A DNA stretch of 26,473 nucleotides from Patescibacteria group bacterium (GTDB lineage: Bacteria; Patescibacteriota; Microgenomatia; Daviesbacterales; UBA10151), in NCBI GenBank assembly GCA_018816815.1, contig JAHIVD010000016.1:1-26473 (forward strand), written 5' to 3'. A program made the translations under genes and the position numbers. Under the pieces are notes generated by a model. The model saw only the letters and a list, made by a program, of their open reading frames with translations. It searched no databases and had not been told where the DNA came from. This document shows positions 22,446 to 26,473 of this stretch, one piece after another. Within the stretch, counting starts at the first letter, position 1; every line of letters begins with the position of its first letter.

Positions 22446-23170
22446 AAATCCTTCTCTTACTTAGCCACCCTGATGATGAAGTAATAATGTGTGGAGCCAC
22501 AATTGACAAACTAGTATCTGCTGGAAATCAGGTGTTTGTTACTTTTTATACTCGTAATGACCAAGCGTACTTCGGTGAAGAAAAACAAGAGGTAAGACGT
22601 AAAAGAGCTGAAATAGAAGCTAAGAAATGTAGCAGATATTTAAAATACTCTTTAAACTTCCTTAACTTCCAGGATATGCAAGTTGAGGCAGATAAAGGTT
22701 TATTAATCCAAGAAACTATTAATGAAATCAGAAGGGTAAAACCGGATATTATTATTACTCATAATCAGAACGATAAGCATATTGACCATAGAACTATAAG
22801 TAGAATCGTTCCTGAAGCAAATTTTCAAAGTGGTTGCAATTTGTGCGGTGGTAATACTATATGGACAGCTCAGGCAGTATTACATGGGGAAATAGATTTA
22901 GAAATGACTTCTTTATTCGACTTTAACATTGTTTCTGAAATCAGTAAAAAGAATTTGCAAAAAAAAATCAAAGCATTCCTTTTGTATGCATCTGTTAATA
23001 ATGAGCATAAAACCGGACAGAGGTGGTTAACAGAAAAGCTGGAGATATGTGCCAAATTAAGAGGAAAAGCCATAGGCACAGAATACGGAGAAGCTTTTAT
23101 ATTAGACAATTACAAACCTTTAGATTCTAACGCACTACAATTAATGGCTAAATTACTTAAACTAATATGA
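22442..23170 (+). CDS. PIG-L/LmbE-family deacetylase
   Basis: The 242-residue protein starts MKILLLLSHPDDEVIMCGAT with the zinc-binding H-P-D-D-E motif (His9, Asp12), followed by THNQNDKHIDHRTIS, which supplies the third ligand and the second His-Asp-His cluster. The family removes acetyl groups from N-acetylglucosamine-type substrates, as in MshB, PIG-L and the aminoglycoside and teicoplanin pathways. It is coupled by ATGA to the genes on both sides (22442-22445 and 23167-23170). A free amino-sugar in the final product is the natural inference. Confidence 0.88.
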   Translation: MKILLLLSHPDDEVIMCGATIDKLVSAGNQVFVTFYTRNDQAYFGEEKQEVRRKRAEIEAKKCSRYLKYSLNFLNFQDMQVEADKGLLIQETINEIRRVKPDIIITHNQNDKHIDHRTISRIVPEANFQSGCNLCGGNTIWTAQAVLHGEIDLEMTSLFDFNIVSEISKKNLQKKIKAFLLYASVNNEHKTGQRWLTEKLEICAKLRGKAIGTEYGEAFILDNYKPLDSNALQLMAKLLKLI

Positions 23171-24177
23171 CTTTGAAGAATCAATTTGATATCCCCCTAT
23201 ATCGCCTTAACTCTAACTACTCAAGCAAGGTATATAACTGTGGTAAATGGGTTGATGGTATTAAAATCAAGGAGTTAGAAGAAAAAATAAAAGATTTTTT
23301 AGATATCAAATATATTGTTTTAACAAACAGTGGCACATCAGCCTTACTTGCAGCTTACTGGGTACTAAAAGACGAATATAAAACATTAAACGTTGACCCA
23401 TATACATTTCCGGCAACATATCAACCGGCGAAACTTTTATCTTATGAAATTAATTTCGTGAGAACAATTTTAAAGAATAATGTCAATCTTCCCAAGAACG
23501 AATTAAATGTTATTACGCATTTATTCGGACAACCAAATCAACTATTGGCTAAAACACGAAGAATTCCTTTTATAGAGGATGCTTGTCAGTCTTTTGGTGC
23601 AAAATACAAAGGGAAAAATGTTGGCACATTTGGAAAATTAGGATGTTTAAGTTTTTATCCAACAAAACCACTACATACAAATGGTCACGGAGGTGCTGTG
23701 GTAACAAATAATAAAGATCACTTTGAGAAGTTAAAGATTTTCATAGAATCAGGCCGGTTAAATGGGAAAATGACAGAGCGTATAGCTTTGAATTTAAGAA
23801 TGGATGAAATAAAAGCTGAATTTCTATTATATGAATTAAAAAATTACGAAAAAAGAATTGCTTGTCAGAGGCAAATTGCCCAGGGGTTTAAAAATTTGAT
23901 TACCGGAGAACAACCTTTTTTAAAAGAAGATAAAGATTCTTACCATGTTTATTCTGTATTCAATATATTGGTTGAAAATAGAAAGGAATTTAGAAAATAT
24001 ATGGGGAAAAAAGGAATTGAAACAATGATTTATTATAATGAGGATATACTGCCTGTTGGCGAAAAACCTAAGTACTTAGATCTGACTGCTTCTATAGTAG
24101 CTATTCCTTGTAGGTGGAATTTAACAAATCAAGAGATATCAAAGATTAAAAATGCTCTGAAAGGTTGGTTCGTATGA
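23167..24177 (+). CDS. DegT/DnrJ/EryC1-family PLP aminotransferase
   Basis: The 336-residue protein has the sugar aminotransferase pattern: CGKWVDGIKIKELEEKI, TNSGTSALLAAYW, the Asp of EDACQSFGAKYKGKNVG, and the catalytic Lys167 in SFYPTKPLHTNGHGGAVVT, followed by NLRMDEIKAEFL. These enzymes put amino groups on keto-sugars or keto-cyclitols using glutamate or glutamine. Strikingly, the section between the small and large domains is short compared with the usual 370-400 residues, but the core is complete. A Gfo/Idh/MocA dehydrogenase two genes on could supply the keto substrate. Confidence 0.88.
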   Translation: MTLKNQFDIPLYRLNSNYSSKVYNCGKWVDGIKIKELEEKIKDFLDIKYIVLTNSGTSALLAAYWVLKDEYKTLNVDPYTFPATYQPAKLLSYEINFVRTILKNNVNLPKNELNVITHLFGQPNQLLAKTRRIPFIEDACQSFGAKYKGKNVGTFGKLGCLSFYPTKPLHTNGHGGAVVTNNKDHFEKLKIFIESGRLNGKMTERIALNLRMDEIKAEFLLYELKNYEKRIACQRQIAQGFKNLITGEQPFLKEDKDSYHVYSVFNILVENRKEFRKYMGKKGIETMIYYNEDILPVGEKPKYLDLTASIVAIPCRWNLTNQEISKIKNALKGWFV

Positions 24178-25226
24178 AAAATATTTTAAAAGTCGGAGAC
24201 AGTACTTATGCTTTAAGCCTGCAAAATTTTAGTAAATCTTATTTATCCGGTTTTCCCCAAAGAGAGCAGCATTTGATAAAGCATTGCAAGAATGTAAAGT
24301 TCAACCTCTTCAGGCATAAACTACTAAATGACGTAGAAACAATTATTAAAGAAAGAGAAAAATTAAATTCATTTTTGGAAGATGGAGAATTTGATTATGT
24401 AATGATTGATAATCCGTTAAGCATGCTGATCGTTGAGAAAGATCATGAAATACCAATTATATTCGATTGCATTGATTGGTATGACGAGATGTATCTCAGA
24501 GAATTTGGAATAAACAAAAGATACTATTTATTACGTTATGGATTTTTGGAAGCGCTCGAGAAGGTTGATAAAGTTATTTGTCAGTCTCCAGTTATTTTGG
24601 ATTCATTGAGAAAATGGGGTTTAAAAACAAAAAAAGTTGCGATTATCCCAAATGGATACGATACAAGACTTTTTTATCCTTATGCTAAAAAGAAAATAAA
24701 GAAGTTGAAAAGCGAATTCGAGAACAAGTATAAGATATCTACAACAGACAAAACCCTAATTGTCTACACTGGTAAAGTTGGTACTTGGTATGATCAATTA
24801 ATTACCATTTCCGAGACAATAGACGAAAGTCAAATTTTTATTATAGTTGGAGATGGACCATTATTAAAAGACATTCCAAAGAAAGAAAACATTATCAAAT
24901 GTAGTGCGGTTAAGTTGCATGAGGTGCCAAATTATACAAATATCTCTGATGTCTTAGTTTTCCCAGTTAGCGAAGATTGTAGCCCAATTGCTATCAGTGA
25001 ATATTTAGCTGTAGGAAAACCTATTGTTGTGCCTTACGGAAGAATTAGATGGTTGCTGAAAGATAAAATCAATGCATTTTTTGTAGAGAAGACTATACCC
25101 GGATGGAAGAATGGTATCCAATTAGCTTCGAAAGAAGGATCTAAGATTAAAAGAAATAATATTAAATTAGCTCAAAAACTATCTTGGCAATTATTGTCTA
25201 GGCAATTTTATGATTTCATAAGCTAA
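24174..25226 (+). CDS. Second GT4-type glycosyltransferase
   Basis: The 350-residue GT-B protein has an N-terminal domain with PIIFDCIDWYDEMY and VICQSPVILDSL, then the domain hinge VAIIPNGYDTRLFYP, LIVYTGKVGTWYDQL, IIVGDGPLLKDI, and EDCSPIAISEYLAVGKPIV as the donor-site E-x7-E motif. Donor and acceptor are unknown. The ATG at 24174 overlaps the aminotransferase stop as ATGA and is preferred over a TTG at 24165. Being distinct in sequence from the first glycosyltransferase, it probably adds a second sugar. Confidence 0.87.
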   Translation: MKNILKVGDSTYALSLQNFSKSYLSGFPQREQHLIKHCKNVKFNLFRHKLLNDVETIIKEREKLNSFLEDGEFDYVMIDNPLSMLIVEKDHEIPIIFDCIDWYDEMYLREFGINKRYYLLRYGFLEALEKVDKVICQSPVILDSLRKWGLKTKKVAIIPNGYDTRLFYPYAKKKIKKLKSEFENKYKISTTDKTLIVYTGKVGTWYDQLITISETIDESQIFIIVGDGPLLKDIPKKENIIKCSAVKLHEVPNYTNISDVLVFPVSEDCSPIAISEYLAVGKPIVVPYGRIRWLLKDKINAFFVEKTIPGWKNGIQLASKEGSKIKRNNIKLAQKLSWQLLSRQFYDFIS

Positions 25227-25232
25227 ACAAAA

Positions 25233-26000
25233 ATGAGATATGCAATTATTGGATTTGGTAAAATGGGCAAATTATACGATAGATTACTTAATGCTGATTT
25301 TATAGTGGATTTAATATCCATACAGAGTAAAATTTATTTTTCTAATTTAGAAGAGTTTTTATACTACCATCCCCAAGTAGATTTAGTAATAGTAGCAACA
25401 CCTACGCGAACTCATTATCAAATAGTGAAAAAACTGCTGGAGAGTAATTACAATGTTTTATGCGAAAAACCACTTTGTCTATTTGTTCACGAATGTAAAA
25501 AGTTAGAGAAGCTGGCAGAAAAAAAGAAGCTAATACTTTATCAGTCAACACTAGAAAGATTCAACCCTGTTATAAAGTTTATCAATAAAAATTTTAATTT
25601 AAAAAACGTAAATAAAGTTACTAGTATTCGCTTCGGGAAAAAACCTTTTGAGACAGAAGGTGTGCTACCCGTATATGATTTAGGTATTCATGACGTAGAT
25701 CTGTGGTTTTATCTTTTCAATAAAAAAGTAATATGGGAAGTTTATACAGGATACGGAGATAAGAAAAGAGAGATAAAACTTTATTTAAATGATAATAGTA
25801 TAATTGTAGCTGATTTATTAAATAAAAAGGTTACTATTAGCTCTAAGGTAATTAATTTAGCCTCTGAAATGAACAATCCTATATTAGAGATGATAGATTA
25901 TATTAAGGTAAATAAGTTAAGAGTAAATGAGAAATGGAGTGAACAAATTGACCTGCTTCGTCTTAGTAAAGATAACGTGTTAATATTAGAACCTCTCTAA
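25233..26000 (+). CDS. Gfo/Idh/MocA-family oxidoreductase
   Basis: The 255-residue protein has the NAD(P)-binding AIIGFGKMGKLYDRLL, the family motif VATPTRTHY, the CEKPL motif with the key Lys, and DLGIHDVDLWF, where the Asp-x-x-x-His pattern completes the active site. It is shorter than usual (about 330-350), with a reduced C-terminal substrate domain. Family members oxidise sugar or cyclitol hydroxyls to ketones, which would suit the DegT aminotransferase upstream. It follows the second glycosyltransferase by 6 bp and overlaps the acetyltransferase gene tail to tail by 15 bp. Confidence 0.87.
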   Translation: MRYAIIGFGKMGKLYDRLLNADFIVDLISIQSKIYFSNLEEFLYYHPQVDLVIVATPTRTHYQIVKKLLESNYNVLCEKPLCLFVHECKKLEKLAEKKKLILYQSTLERFNPVIKFINKNFNLKNVNKVTSIRFGKKPFETEGVLPVYDLGIHDVDLWFYLFNKKVIWEVYTGYGDKKREIKLYLNDNSIIVADLLNKKVTISSKVINLASEMNNPILEMIDYIKVNKLRVNEKWSEQIDLLRLSKDNVLILEPL

Positions 26001-26327
26001 AACGGCCTCTTTTCTATCCTTTAGATGAAATCCAACCTTCTCATGCAATTTTATTGAGTTTGGATTATCCAGACTAATTAAAGCTTTAATGACTGCAATT
26101 TCACTTTTCTTCGCTTTATTTATAAGAGCTTTATATAACAGTAAACCAACCCCTTTTCCTTGATAAACTGGATTGATAGCAATGTAATCAACAAATAACC
26201 TCTTTGAATAACAACTATGTTTAGACACAAGTAACATTCCAACTATCTCACCATCCATTTTTGCAACAAAACTATACCCTATCTTTATATACAAATAAAA
26301 TTCCGGTTTTTTTGAAATTAAATGCAA
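25986..26327 (-). CDS. GNAT-family N-acetyltransferase
   Basis: This product of about 113 residues has the acetyl-CoA-binding motif A in VYQGKGVGLLLYKALINKA (Q/R-x-x-G-x-G pattern) preceded by VDYIAINP, and motif B in NPNSIKLHEKVGF. The N-terminal strands (YSFVAKMDGEIVGMLLV) are normal. The substrate is unknown; it could acetylate an amine in the cluster product or be unrelated. The start is not settled: TTG 26327 opens the longest supported frame, and the open frame continues to a stop at 26355-26357 with no better start codon. Confidence 0.8.
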   Translation of the reverse strand: MHLISKKPEFYLYIKIGYSFVAKMDGEIVGMLLVSKHSCYSKRLFVDYIAINPVYQGKGVGLLLYKALINKAKKSEIAVIKALISLDNPNSIKLHEKVGFHLKDRKEAVLERF

Positions 26328-26354
26328 CTCCTGTTCATAGTTCCGAACTTGAAA

Positions 26355-26473
26355 CTACCGGCGTAAGCCGGTAGAGGGAGTAATCCCAAAATCCTTCTGA
26401 GTATATAATAAAGGAGTGAAGTTAAGAAAACAATCAAACGCTGTATACTTTTGTGAGTACCACCTGATTTTTC
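26355..26473 (+). mobile_element. Left end of an IS200/IS605-type element
   Basis: CTACCGGC (26355-26362) and GCCGGTAG (26367-26374) form a perfect 8-bp hairpin with loop GTAA. A second hairpin, GGGA-GTAA-TCCC, follows at 26376-26387 with the same loop. The tnpA start lies 28 nt further on. Hairpins near the ends, no inverted terminal repeats and a Y1 transposase gene are the layout of this family. The exact left boundary and target tetranucleotide are not visible, and the right end lies outside the window. Confidence 0.65.
26416..26473 (+). CDS. tnpA: IS200/IS605 Y1 transposase TnpA, N-terminal fragment
   Basis: The frame from GTG 26416 reads VKLRKQSNAVYFCEYHLIF and runs off the window. The N-terminal Ser/His-Val-Tyr and Tyr-His-Leu-(I/V)-(F/W) pattern is that of TnpA of IS200/IS605, HUH single-strand transposases. 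An in-frame TGA at 26398-26400 forces this start. TATAAT at 26404-26409 lies 6 nt before the GTG, so the transcript should be leaderless. Confidence 0.75.
   Translation, partial: MKLRKQSNAVYFCEYHLIF

Overview
The window looks like a piece of a low-GC bacterial genome of the Candidate Phyla Radiation (Patescibacteria, Microgenomates-like). This is an inference from gene content: a VanW/YoaR-type anchored protein, a MurB, a nucleotidyltransferase-like protein of a type I associate with these genomes, a DUF5678 plus retropepsin-like pair, several toxin-antitoxin pairs, many short 4-bp gene overlaps and a series of start codons placed 6-9 nt after a -10 box (leaderless-type). Stop usage fits code 11, since TGA ends many genes.

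Left part (1-13068), a patchwork of core and accessory genes. A partial AbrB/MazE-like gene diverges from a Cas4/RecB-like PD-(D/E)XK nuclease. A SAM-I/IV-like riboswitch with its own terminator precedes a small protein I do not recognise. It faces a two-gene methyl-cycle operon, a PfkB (adenosine-type) kinase followed by S-adenosylhomocysteine hydrolase. Next come decayed accessory genes (a DUF5678 protein, a truncated retropepsin-like gene, a remnant of a second PfkB kinase), a RelBE-like toxin-antitoxin pair with a palindromic operator, a small membrane protein, a VanW protein diverging from an orphan solute-binding protein plus a divergent RpiB-like protein, a broken squalene/phytoene synthase, a HicBA pair, an RBBP9-type hydrolase, MurB, and a nucleotidyltransferase-like protein with a palindromic repeat inserted in frame.

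Right part (13065-26000), the main discovery: what looks like a biosynthetic gene cluster built on 7-deazaguanine chemistry. A strong promoter drives folE2-queD-queE. A second rightward run carries a radical SAM protein, a glycerol-1-phosphate-dehydrogenase-like protein, a GT4 glycosyltransferase, queC, a class I methyltransferase, a PIG-L deacetylase, a DegT aminotransferase, a second GT4 glycosyltransferase and a Gfo/Idh/MocA oxidoreductase, mostly coupled by ATGA overlaps. FolE2, QueD, QueE and QueC together make preQ0 from GTP. No QueF or tRNA-guanine transglycosylase is present, so preQ0 is probably diverted to a glycosylated, aminated and methylated product. Between the two runs, on the opposite strand, lie an MFS transporter and an aminoglycoside-phosphotransferase-family kinase, a plausible export and self-protection pair.

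The methyltransferase reading frame has a TAA at codon 10 just after its coupled ATG, so it is either newly broken, misread, or restarted internally. The window closes with a GNAT acetyltransferase and then the left end of an IS200/IS605-type element: subterminal GTAA-looped hairpins and the first 19 codons of its Y1 transposase.
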